Shown piece after piece: positions 17,396 through 25,278 of a stretch of DNA of 64,000 bases (positions within the stretch are counted from its first letter, which is position 1; each line of letters begins with the position of its first letter). Both the position numbers and the translations under genes were made by a program. The stretch is from Nonomuraea solani (GTDB lineage Bacteria; Actinomycetota; Actinomycetes; Streptosporangiales; Streptosporangiaceae). The notes beneath the pieces were generated by a model. The model was not told where the DNA came from and ran no database searches. It saw only the letters and a program-made list of their open reading frames with translations. The stretch spans positions 62,001 to 126,000 of the forward strand of contig NZ_FNVT01000012.1 of NCBI RefSeq assembly GCF_900108335.1. Direction: 5' to 3'.

Positions 17396-18123
17396 CCTGG
17401 GCCGAGAGCATGCTCTGGGTGGTCGCGCCCTACGTCACCCTGGTGATCTTCGTGGGCGGGCTGATCTGGCGCCACACCTACGACAAGTTCGGCTGGACCA
17501 CCCGCTCCTCCCAGCTCTACGAGAGCCCGCTACTGCGCGTGGCGAGCCCGCTGTTCCACTACGGCCTGCTGTTCGTGATCGTCGGGCACGTGGCCGGCCT
17601 GCTCGTACCGATCTCCTGGACCGACGCCATCGGCGTGTCCAACGACGCCTACCACGTCAACGCGCTGGTCTGGGGCGGCCTCGCGGGCCTGGCCACGCTG
17701 GCGGGGCTGGTCCTGCTCATCTACCGCAGGCGCGCCACCGGCCCGGTGTTCCTGGCGACCACGGTCAACGACAAAGTGATGTACGTGGTGCTGGCCGCCG
17801 CGATCGTCGCGGGCCTGCTGACGACGGTGGCGGGGTTCGTACCCAGTGAGGTGAGCTATCGGACGACGGTCGCGCCCTGGTTCCGCGGCATCTTCACGCT
17901 GCGTCCCGACGCCGAGGCGATGGGCCGGGCGAGCGATCTTTACAAGGTGCACACACTTATCGGGATGGCACTGATCGTCCTTTTCCCGTTCAGCCGCTTG
18001 GTGCACGCGCTTTCCGCGCCGTTGGGCTATTTGTTCCGTCCTTACATCGTGTATCGGAGCCGCTCGGATAGCGCGCCGCGGCGCCCGGCAGGGTCCCGGG
18101 TACGCCAGAATCGTCCCTTGTGA
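17392..18123 (+). CDS. narI: Respiratory nitrate reductase gamma subunit (cytochrome b)
   Basis: The 243-residue membrane subunit has five predicted helices. Histidines suited to ligate two b haems occur near residue 56 (FHYGLLFVIVGHVAG) and near 187 (YKVHTLIGMALIVLFPFSRLVHAL). It oxidises menaquinol and feeds NarH. The C-terminal tail after about 215 is Arg/Ser-rich and cytoplasmic. The stop overlaps the GTG of the next gene by 4 nt, so a kinase-like gene is coupled to the nar operon. Confidence 0.93.
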   Translation: MTWAESMLWVVAPYVTLVIFVGGLIWRHTYDKFGWTTRSSQLYESPLLRVASPLFHYGLLFVIVGHVAGLLVPISWTDAIGVSNDAYHVNALVWGGLAGLATLAGLVLLIYRRRATGPVFLATTVNDKVMYVVLAAAIVAGLLTTVAGFVPSEVSYRTTVAPWFRGIFTLRPDAEAMGRASDLYKVHTLIGMALIVLFPFSRLVHALSAPLGYLFRPYIVYRSRSDSAPRRPAGSRVRQNRPL

Positions 18124-18740
18124 AGCACGGGTACACCAACAGCACGGTCGGCGACGGCGCCCTGGTCGTGAAGTGCTACCAGGGGCCCGAGGCGGCGTTC
18201 AGGTTGAGCACGGAGAGCCGATATCTGCGCCGCCTGCGCGGCCGCCTGCCGGTTCCCCGCGTCCACGAGATCACCTCGACGAGCCTGACCACCCGCTTCG
18301 TCGACGGCTCCCACGGCCAGGACCTGCTCGACGAGGGCCGCGTCGTGGAGGTGTTCACCGAGTGCGGCCGGATGCTGGCCCGCATCCACCGGCTGGGCAT
18401 CGTGCACGGCGACTACGGCCCGCAGAACATGCTGTTCCACCCGGCCACGTTCGAGACGACCGCGATCCTCGACTGGGAGTGGGCCCATCCCGGCCGCCCC
18501 GTCGAGGACCTGGCCTGGTGCGAGTGGATCATCCGCAGCCACCACCCCGAGCACGTGCCGCTGCTGACGCACTTCTTCGCCGCGTACGGCGACCCCGTCC
18601 CGGCCTGGCCGGAACGTCAGGCCGCCATGGTGGCCCGCTGCCGCGACCTGCTCGACTTCTGCGTCCGGTGGGAGCCGGGCGGGGGCTCGGAGCAGCTCTG
18701 GCGCAAGCGTCTCGACGCCACGGCCGCCTGGACGGAGTGA
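18120..18740 (+). CDS. Small-molecule kinase-like protein (APH/choline kinase fold) coupled to narI
   Basis: The 206-residue protein is a compact aminoglycoside-phosphotransferase-type kinase. A catalytic loop HGDYGPQNMLF (about 96-106) has the Brenner motif Asp and Asn, and a metal-binding ILDWEWAHPGRP follows near 118. The N-terminal ATP lobe is short (VVKCY has the Lys) and the usual Gly loop is weak, so the protein is smaller than typical APH enzymes. The GTG start overlaps the narI TGA. No known nar operon member has this fold; the substrate is unknown and a resistance role should not be assumed. Confidence 0.75.
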   Translation: MKHGYTNSTVGDGALVVKCYQGPEAAFRLSTESRYLRRLRGRLPVPRVHEITSTSLTTRFVDGSHGQDLLDEGRVVEVFTECGRMLARIHRLGIVHGDYGPQNMLFHPATFETTAILDWEWAHPGRPVEDLAWCEWIIRSHHPEHVPLLTHFFAAYGDPVPAWPERQAAMVARCRDLLDFCVRWEPGGGSEQLWRKRLDATAAWTE

Positions 18741-18762
18741 GCCGCCGGGCGGATCATGGGTC

Positions 18763-19680
18763 ATGGACCCACGCACGCGCGCGGCGGTGGATTGGCTCCT
18801 GACCGGCGAGGAGCCCGGGATTCGCGGGCAGACCCGGCGCGACCTGCTCGGTGAGCCTCCGGACGAGGACGTCATGAAGGGCAGGAAGGTCCAGGCCCTG
18901 CTGGCCCCTGGGCTGGGGCGCGACCCGTACCAGAAGTGGTCCGGCGCCCACTGGCGGCTCGTCTCGCTGGCCGAGCTGGGCGCGCCACCGGGTGAGCCGC
19001 ACGTCGTGGCCATCGCCGACTACGTGCTGTCCTGGCTCACCAACGGCGGGCGCGGCGTGCGCGTGATCGGCGGGCTGCCCCGGCAGCACGCCTCCATCGA
19101 GGGCAACGCCCTGGCCGCCGTCTGCCGCCTCGGCCTGGCCGCCGACCCGCGCGCCGGGCTGCTGGCCGGATGGCTGGTCTCCTGGCAGTGGCCGGACGGC
19201 GGCTGGAACTGCGATGAGCGGGCGGGCGGTCACCGCTCGTCCTTCCACGAGACCCTGCCGCCCATGTGGGGCCTGCACGAATACGCGCGAGCCACCGGCG
19301 ACGAGCCCGCCGCCACGGCCGCGGGCCGGGCCGCCGAGCTGCTCCTGGAGCACCGGCTCTTCCGCTCGCTCGCGACCGGCGAGGTCATCCACCGCGCCTG
19401 GCTCGCGCCGCACTATCCGCCCTACTGGCACTACGACATCCTGCAGGCGCTGCTCGTACTGTCGCGGATGGGCCGGGCCGCCGACCCGCGCGCCGCCGAC
19501 GCGCTCGACGAGCTCGAACGCCGCCGGCTGCGTGACGGCCGATGGCGGAGCGGGGGCCACTGGTTCAACCCGCCGGACCGCCCGTACATGCACGATCCGG
19601 CTGATTGGGGCCGATCGGGTCCGAACGAGATGGTCACCCTGAACGCGCTGCGCGTGCTCCGGGCGGCCGGACGTCTTTGA
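18763..19680 (+). CDS. Alpha/alpha-toroid (squalene cyclase / prenyltransferase repeat-like) protein, copy 1
   Basis: The 305-residue protein contains repeats resembling the terpenoid cyclase/prenyltransferase toroid: PDGGWNCDE near residue 145, PPYWHYDILQALLVL near 223 and a final EMVTLNALRVL. It lacks a DXDD motif, the catalytic acid of class II terpene cyclases, and is less than half the length of squalene-hopene cyclase, so cyclase activity is unlikely. It is a clear relative of the protein at 34497-35441 (shared WNC[D/E], RSSF, PYWH and TLxALRVL landmarks). It lies 22 bp after the kinase-like gene and could be in the same transcript. Confidence 0.7.
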   Translation: MDPRTRAAVDWLLTGEEPGIRGQTRRDLLGEPPDEDVMKGRKVQALLAPGLGRDPYQKWSGAHWRLVSLAELGAPPGEPHVVAIADYVLSWLTNGGRGVRVIGGLPRQHASIEGNALAAVCRLGLAADPRAGLLAGWLVSWQWPDGGWNCDERAGGHRSSFHETLPPMWGLHEYARATGDEPAATAAGRAAELLLEHRLFRSLATGEVIHRAWLAPHYPPYWHYDILQALLVLSRMGRAADPRAADALDELERRRLRDGRWRSGGHWFNPPDRPYMHDPADWGRSGPNEMVTLNALRVLRAAGRL

Positions 19681-19714
19681 CGGTTCTGTCGGTGGCCTTT
19701 GCTTGACTCAGGGC

Positions 19715-20521
19715 ATGACTCACCAGGTGATCCTCGTCCTTGGTGCCACGGGCTCCACCGGCCGCCGCGTGGCCGAGCTGCTGCGCGCCGGCGGCCATAC
19801 CGTACGAGCCGCCTCGCGCGGCGGCCAGACCACGTTCGACTGGAACAGGGCGGAGACATGGGAGGCGGCGGTGACCGGCGCGTCGGCCCTCTACCTCATG
19901 GCGCCCGACGGCACGGCGGTCGATCCCGCGTTCGTGTCCCTGGCCGTGGGGCAGGGCGTCGAGCGCATCGTGCTGCTGTCGAGCGGGGGCATCGAGATCA
20001 TGGGCGACGAGCGGCTGATGTCCGCCGAGCGCACGGTCCGCGACAGCGGCACCGCCTGGACGATCCTGCGGCCGACCTGGTTCGACCAGAACTTCGACGA
20101 GGGCTTCTTCCAGCCGGCCATCATGGCGGGCGAGGTGACGCTGCCGATGGGCGACGTGGGCCAGGCGTTCGTGGACGCGGGCGACATCGCGGCCGTCGCC
20201 GCCGCGGCTCTCACCGAGGAGGGCCACGCGGGGCGCGCCTACGAGATCACCGGGCCGAGCTCGCTGCCGTTCGGCGAGGCCGTCGGCATCATCGGGCGGA
20301 CGATCGGGCGGGAGCTGCGCTATCTCGGGGGTGACGAGGACTACATCGCGGGGAACGGGTTCTCGGGCCAGGCGATCGCCGAGGCCAAGGCGTTCGCCGC
20401 CCTGCGCGACCTCGGTGACCAGCCCGTCCTGGAGACGGTGAGCGAGGTGACGGGCCGCCCACCGAAGTCGTTCGAGTCCTACGCGGAGGAGGCCGCGGCG
20501 GCGGGCGCCTGGCGGGCGTGA
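19715..20521 (+). CDS. NmrA-like NAD(P)-binding atypical SDR protein
   Basis: The 268-residue protein opens with VILVLGATGSTGRRVAELL, the GxxGxxG dinucleotide-binding loop of atypical short-chain dehydrogenases. It continues with LLSSGGIE and WTILRPTWFDQNF, characteristic of the NmrA / NAD(P)H azoreductase-like group, where the catalytic Tyr is usually absent. It may act as a quinone reductase, isoflavone-reductase-like enzyme or redox sensor. ATG 19715 is preferred over TTG 19703. It is convergent with the kinase-like gene to the right. Confidence 0.8.
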   Translation: MTHQVILVLGATGSTGRRVAELLRAGGHTVRAASRGGQTTFDWNRAETWEAAVTGASALYLMAPDGTAVDPAFVSLAVGQGVERIVLLSSGGIEIMGDERLMSAERTVRDSGTAWTILRPTWFDQNFDEGFFQPAIMAGEVTLPMGDVGQAFVDAGDIAAVAAAALTEEGHAGRAYEITGPSSLPFGEAVGIIGRTIGRELRYLGGDEDYIAGNGFSGQAIAEAKAFAALRDLGDQPVLETVSEVTGRPPKSFESYAEEAAAAGAWRA

Positions 20522-20558
20522 ACGACCACGGCCAGGCCCACGGCGGTCAGCCCGCAAG

Positions 20559-20624
20559 CACCGCGCACGACGGTCAGACCGCACTCACCGCGCACGACGG
20601 TCAGACCGCACTCACCGCGCACGG
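20559..20624. repeat. 27-bp tandem repeat between convergent genes
   Basis: Two identical 27-bp units (20559-20585 and 20586-20612; starting CACCGCGCACGACGGTCAGA) are followed by a 10-12 bp third copy from 20613, and a diverged copy precedes them around 20540. The block occupies the 124-bp convergent gap between the NmrA-like gene and the kinase-like gene; no clear terminator hairpin was seen. Confidence 0.75.
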
Positions 20625-20645
20625 CGCCCAGGCCATAGTCAATGC

Positions 20646-21317
20646 TCACCGCAGTCGGCGGATCAGTGTCACCGCGTCGTCCAGCAGGCCCACTTCCCGT
20701 TCGCTGAGCCCTCGGTCGGCGGCACGACGCGCCCTGGCTCGCTCCAGCGGCTCGGCCACGTCCAGCGCGTCGCCGAGCGCCGCGACCAGCGCTCCCAGCG
20801 ACGACCGCCCCGCCTCCTGCCAATCCGGTAGTTCCGGATCCACGACCACCTGAGCGAGGATCACCGCCGACAGCGCACAGTCCAGCTCGGGCGGCCCCTC
20901 CGCCGTGTTGCACCAGTCGATCACCACGGGCCCGTCCGGCGTGAGGATCACGTTGTCCGGATGAAGATCCAGATGCAGCACCCGATCACCGGGATCGGCC
21001 GACTCCCTGGCCGGAATCTCGTGCAGCCGCCGCAGCAGCCCCGCCAGGGTCTCTCCCACCTGCTCGGGCGTGATCTCCCCGGCGATCAGGGAGTGCAACA
21101 TCGTGGTCCCGGACAGCCGCCCCATCACCAGGTCGGTGGGCCGCCCCTCGCCGGGATGGACCTCGGGAACGGGGTAACCGTGCGCGGCCACGTACGCCAT
21201 GACGGCCGCCTCACGCCGGGCATCGACGTCGAACCGGTAGCGGCGCAGCACCCGGTCGTCGCCGAGCGCGTACACGTCCGCACTACGCCCCGACCCCAGC
21301 AACTCCCCGATCTCCAT
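20646..21317 (-). CDS. Phosphotransferase (APH family kinase-like) protein
   Basis: The 223-residue protein has an N-lobe with LLGSGRSADVYAL (Gly-rich loop, residues 6-18) and RREAAVMAYV. The catalytic loop is LHLDLHPDNVILT near 113 and the metal-binding VIDWCNT follows near 131. All key kinase residues are intact, so it is likely an active small-molecule kinase of the aminoglycoside/choline kinase superfamily. Its substrate cannot be inferred. It is a distant relative of the narI-coupled kinase at 18120. The upstream gap of about 125 bp holds AT-richer promoter-like sequence. Confidence 0.82.
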   Translation of the reverse strand: MEIGELLGSGRSADVYALGDDRVLRRYRFDVDARREAAVMAYVAAHGYPVPEVHPGEGRPTDLVMGRLSGTTMLHSLIAGEITPEQVGETLAGLLRRLHEIPARESADPGDRVLHLDLHPDNVILTPDGPVVIDWCNTAEGPPELDCALSAVILAQVVVDPELPDWQEAGRSSLGALVAALGDALDVAEPLERARARRAADRGLSEREVGLLDDAVTLIRRLR

Positions 21318-21443
21318 GCGCCCAATTTACCGAGCGAATAACAGCGATGTAATTGGGACTAAGGCCCTGGAACAGCAACAATGCCTGAGGTATGCATACA
21401 TGGTGGACAAGGAGGACTTGGCCTAGCCATCCGGGCGGACTCC

Positions 21444-21986
21444 ATGGCGCGTCGCAGAACCCGCAAGAGCACCCGTCCACGCCGACCCAGACGACGCACC
21501 AGACGCCACAATGCGCTCACGGTGCTCATCACCGAGGTTCTCAGCCTCGTCATCATGGGCATGGCCGCCACATACCAGGAGTGGGCCACCTTCGGCTGGG
21601 CCGCCTGCGTCGCGGTGGCGATCCCCTGCTGGCTCATCGCCTGGCAGAAGCCCACGCGTTGCGGAGTCACCACCCTGAAAGGCCATCCTTGTCAGAACCC
21701 GACGAATGGCGTCCTGTTCGGCTGCTCGAAACACACGTGGGACAAGCTGCTCGCCCGATTCGGCCTCAAGCGGCGCCCCGCCTCACCTCCAAGGCAGCAG
21801 GCCACGCCTGAGAGCCGGCCAAGCATGGCCGGTGCGGCGGCGTTTCACGAACTCCCCGAAGAATCGACGGTCAAGGTCGCGGTGGTGGAGAGCCGGCGCG
21901 ACACCGTGGCGTTCTGGCTGGCATTGGCGGCGACGGTCGCGGGCGCGATATCAGCGGCAAAGGACGTCACCGAACTGCTCGGCTGA
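21444..21986 (+). CDS. Membrane protein with Arg-rich N-terminus and Cys3His motif
   Basis: The 180-residue protein starts with a strongly basic segment (12 Arg in the first 21 residues), then two membrane helices (about 24-44 and 47-67). A motif C73-x9-C83-x10-C94-x2-H97 follows, suited to bind one zinc, then a Pro/Ser-rich linker and a C-terminal helix near 155-175. The CGxxTxxGxxC...CxxH pattern is known from small zinc-ribbon-like segments in actinobacterial and phage proteins. No function recognised. ATG 21444 is chosen because the 21 residues added by ATG 21381 are not protein-like. Confidence 0.6.
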   Translation: MARRRTRKSTRPRRPRRRTRRHNALTVLITEVLSLVIMGMAATYQEWATFGWAACVAVAIPCWLIAWQKPTRCGVTTLKGHPCQNPTNGVLFGCSKHTWDKLLARFGLKRRPASPPRQQATPESRPSMAGAAAFHELPEESTVKVAVVESRRDTVAFWLALAATVAGAISAAKDVTELLG

Positions 21987-22036
21987 AGCATGGAAACGAC
22001 CCCTAGGCTGATACGGGTTTCGGGAAGGGGGCAGGG

Positions 22037-25000
22037 GTGCGGGTGGCCGTGCTTGGGCCGGTCCAGGCGTATGCCGACGACGGGGCCCCGGTCGAGGTCG
22101 GTGGTGCCCGGCTGCGGGGGTTGCTCGCCAGGCTGGCCCTTTCGGCGGGCCAGGTCGTGCAGGCGGAAGCGCTGATCGACGCCCTGTGGGGTGAGCGGCC
22201 GCCCGCGGGGGCCGTCAAGGCGCTGCACGCCCTGGTGTACCGGCTGCGCAGGGCCCTGGGCAGCGCCGCGATCGAGTCCGTGGCCACCGGCTATCGGTTG
22301 CGCGCCGCGCACGTGGACGCCGACCGGTTCGAGGATCTCGCCGATCGGGGCCACCGGGAGCTGGCCGCCGACCGCCCTGAGCAGGCCGCCGCGCTGCTCG
22401 GTGAGGCGCTCGCGCTCTGGCGGGGTCCGGCGCTGGCCGACGTGCTCGATGCCTCTTTCGCCGGTACGGCCGCCGCCCGGCTGGAGGAGCTGCGCGTCGC
22501 CGCGGCGGAAGACCGGTTCGAGGCCGGGCTGCGGCTGGGCCACCATGCCGGCATCCTCGCCGATCTGGAGGCGGCCGCCGCCGAGCACCCGCTGCGCGAA
22601 CGGCTGGCCGGCCTGCGCATGCGTGCCCTGCATGCGGTGGGTCGCCAGTCCGATGCCCTGCGGGTGTTCGAGCAGGTTCGCGGCACTCTCGCCGACCAGC
22701 TCGGCATCGACCCCTCGGAGGAGCTGCGAGCCATCCGGCTGGCGGTGCTGCGCGGTGAGCGGGAGGCGCCGAAGGTACGGGCCGAGGCGGCGCCCGGCCA
22801 GCTGCCCGCGCCGCTGACCAGCTTCATCGGCCGTGACGAGGAGCTGAGACTGCTCGGCGAACTGCTGGAGACCTCCCGGCTGGTCACCGTCGTCGGCCCC
22901 GGCGGCGCCGGCAAGACCAGGCTCGCCCTCGAAGCCGCGGCCCGCCACCGCACCCACGGCCGCGGCCGCGTCTGGCTCGTGTCCCTGGCCGGAACCGGCG
23001 CCGGAACCGGCGTCGGAGCCGCCGTCGGAGCCAACGCCGGAACCGATGTCGGAGCCGATGTCGAAGCCAACGCCGGAAGCGATGTCGGAGCCAACGCCGG
23101 CGTCGTGGCGGAGGCTGTGCTGGGGGCGTTGAGTTCCCCGGGCGCGTGGCCGGTCAGTGGTGGACCGGGGGAGCCGGTGGATCGGGTGGCGGAGTTGCTC
23201 GGCGGCGCCGAGGCCCTGCTGGTGCTGGACAACTGCGAACATCTCGTGACGGCGGCGGCCGAGTTCGCCGGCCGGTTGCTGGAGCGCCGCCCGCACCTGA
23301 CGATCCTGGCCACCAGCAGGGAGCCCCTCAACATCATCGGCGAGGCGATCTGCCGCCTCGGCCCGCTCCCGGAACCGGCCGCCATCCGCCTCTTCACCGA
23401 CCGCGCGACGGCCGTCCGCCCCGGCATCACCCTCGGCGACGAGCCCCTCGTCGACATCGTGCGCCGCCTCGACGGCCTCCCGCTCGCCCTGGAGCTGGCC
23501 GCCGCCCGCCTCCGCACCATGGACGCCGACCAGCTCGCGCGGCGGCTGGACGACCGGTTCCGCCTGCTGACCTCGGGCAACCGGTCCGCCCAGCCCCGCC
23601 AGCAGACGCTGCACGCCGTCATCGACTGGAGCTGGGATCTCCTCACCACCGAAGAAAAGACCCTTGCCCGCCGTATCGCGATATTTCCGGCAATAACCGG
23701 TGGCAAAGCCATCGAAGCGACCTGCTCCGACCGGACGCTACCCCCCGGAGACGTCATCTACGTGCTGGGCTCCCTGGTCGACAAGTCCCTGGTGGAGCGC
23801 ACCGCGAACGGCTACCGCATGCTGGAGACCATCCGCGCCTACGCCGCCGCGAAACTCGACGCCGCCGGCGAACGCGAGACGACACGGCACCGGTTCACCC
23901 GTCACTTCGCCGACCTCGCCGAGGAACACGAGCCGCTGCTGCGCTCCCACAAGCAGGAAGAGTCGCTGCGCCTGTTCGACGCCGAGTACGACAACCTCGT
24001 CCACGCACTGCGTACGGCCATCGACGATCACGACGCCACATCCGCCGCCCGCCTCCTCGCCACCCTGCACTGGCACTGGAAAATGGTGCGCTACGAACCA
24101 CGGAGCGAGGCGTACGTGGCCAGGGTGCTGGAACTGGAGCTGCCCACCGGCACCCGAGCCGCCTTCACCATCCTGCGCGCGACGGGCGACGACGCGCCGG
24201 CCACCACGTACGACCAGGTGAGAACCCTCATCGAGCAAATCGCCCTGGAACGCCACCCCACCCTGCTGCCGGCGACACTCTTCATGGCCTACGCCGCCGG
24301 CCTGGACGAGCCGGCCGGACACGAGATCGCCCGAGTACGAAGCCGCCCCGACACCTGGGCCACCGCCTGCACCTTCTTCGTAGAGGTGATCATCGCCTCC
24401 CAGCGCGGCGACCTGGAAACCGCCGCGACGGCGCTGGAGCGTGCGTTCCACATGTTCGAGGAGACCGGCGACCGGCTGTGCACCGCGCTGGTGCTGACCA
24501 TGGTGGCGCAGTCCTGCTCCCTCCGTGGCGACCACGACGGAGCGATCGCCGCCTACGAGCGCGCCCTCGCCCTGACCCCCCACCACGGGATCACCCACCG
24601 GCTCGCGCTCGCCGTCGAACGAATGCGGGCGGGAGACCTGCCCGGCGCCCGCCACGACATCGAGATCGCCGAACGGGCCGCCTGGGAGAGTGTGCGGCAG
24701 CTCGAGGTCATGGGCGCGTGGGTGGAGCTGTACCGTCGCGCCGGCGAGGTGGAACGGGCCGAGCTGGAACTCGATCGGGCCGAGCGGGTCGCCCGGGAGG
24801 GTTCCCTTCCGCCCATTGACGCGATCAAGGGCTTCGTTCTCCGCGCCCGGATGGCGAACCTGCTGACGGCCGGCGACGCGGAACGCGCACGAGCTCTCCT
24901 TCCCGGCCTCGCCCGGATCGCGGCTCCGCTGCGCGACCTGGCCCTTGAGGCTCAGCACCTGGCCAGGCTGCTCCATCTCGAAGGCGACCCCGCCGGCGCC

Positions 25001-25180
25001 GCCACCGCGCTCGGCATGAGCCAGGCGGTCCGTGGCACGTTCGATCACGGTGATCCCGAGCTTCGCGAGCTCGCCGCCGCCCTGGCCGAACGGCTCGGCC
25101 CAGCGTACGAAACGGCCTATCGAGAGGGCGCGCGCCTGCCCCGGCAGGACGTCATCGACCGCCTGACCGGCGACGACTGA
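22037..25180 (+). CDS. AfsR/SARP-type transcriptional regulator (HTH-BTAD-NB-ARC-TPR-like)
   Basis: The 1047-residue regulator has an OmpR-type winged-helix DNA-binding domain (about 1-95) and a bacterial transcriptional activation domain (about 96-240, EERFEAGLRLG-like helices). An NB-ARC ATPase follows, with Walker A VVGPGGAGKT near 285-295 and Walker B LLVLDNCEHL near 395. A helical TPR-like C-terminus spans about 620-1047. Such regulators activate secondary-metabolism or stress genes, but no biosynthetic cluster is adjacent. A repeat-coded GTGAGTGVGAAVG-type stretch (about 316-356) is inserted between Walker A and B. The GTG start follows a strong GGGAAGGGGGCAGG. Confidence 0.9.
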   Translation: MRVAVLGPVQAYADDGAPVEVGGARLRGLLARLALSAGQVVQAEALIDALWGERPPAGAVKALHALVYRLRRALGSAAIESVATGYRLRAAHVDADRFEDLADRGHRELAADRPEQAAALLGEALALWRGPALADVLDASFAGTAAARLEELRVAAAEDRFEAGLRLGHHAGILADLEAAAAEHPLRERLAGLRMRALHAVGRQSDALRVFEQVRGTLADQLGIDPSEELRAIRLAVLRGEREAPKVRAEAAPGQLPAPLTSFIGRDEELRLLGELLETSRLVTVVGPGGAGKTRLALEAAARHRTHGRGRVWLVSLAGTGAGTGVGAAVGANAGTDVGADVEANAGSDVGANAGVVAEAVLGALSSPGAWPVSGGPGEPVDRVAELLGGAEALLVLDNCEHLVTAAAEFAGRLLERRPHLTILATSREPLNIIGEAICRLGPLPEPAAIRLFTDRATAVRPGITLGDEPLVDIVRRLDGLPLALELAAARLRTMDADQLARRLDDRFRLLTSGNRSAQPRQQTLHAVIDWSWDLLTTEEKTLARRIAIFPAITGGKAIEATCSDRTLPPGDVIYVLGSLVDKSLVERTANGYRMLETIRAYAAAKLDAAGERETTRHRFTRHFADLAEEHEPLLRSHKQEESLRLFDAEYDNLVHALRTAIDDHDATSAARLLATLHWHWKMVRYEPRSEAYVARVLELELPTGTRAAFTILRATGDDAPATTYDQVRTLIEQIALERHPTLLPATLFMAYAAGLDEPAGHEIARVRSRPDTWATACTFFVEVIIASQRGDLETAATALERAFHMFEETGDRLCTALVLTMVAQSCSLRGDHDGAIAAYERALALTPHHGITHRLALAVERMRAGDLPGARHDIEIAERAAWESVRQLEVMGAWVELYRRAGEVERAELELDRAERVAREGSLPPIDAIKGFVLRARMANLLTAGDAERARALLPGLARIAAPLRDLALEAQHLARLLHLEGDPAGAATALGMSQAVRGTFDHGDPELRELAAALAERLGPAYETAYREGARLPRQDVIDRLTGDD
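22990..23104 (+). repeat. Hexanucleotide-based in-frame repeat inside the AfsR-type gene
   Basis: Alternating GGAACCGGCGCC- and GGAGCCGATGTC-like 12-bp units encode about 38 residues of Gly/Ala/Thr/Asp/Asn/Val between Walker A and Walker B of the NB-ARC domain. Most likely an expanded loop. Confidence 0.65.
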
Positions 25181-25227
25181 TATCACCGCGCTGTCACCCG
25201 CTTATCAGCGCCGCTCCCCATGGTGGA

Positions 25228-25254
25228 GGCCCTGACCGGCGTACCGGTCGGGCC
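25228..25254 (+). terminator. Hairpin behind the AfsR-type gene, just upstream of the hydrolase pair
   Basis: GGCCC-T-GACCGG pairs with CCGGTC-GGGCC (11 bp, one bulged T, loop CGTA). It lies 48 bp after the regulator stop and 24 bp before the next ATG, so it may terminate the regulator transcript or attenuate the following operon. Confidence 0.55.
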
Positions 25255-25278
25255 GTTCCCATCTACCAGGAGTGCAGA

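Noticed and set aside
18120..21317. Aminoglycoside resistance genes
   Set aside because: Both proteins share only the kinase superfamily motifs; one has a reduced ATP lobe and neither has features of known aminoglycoside enzymes.
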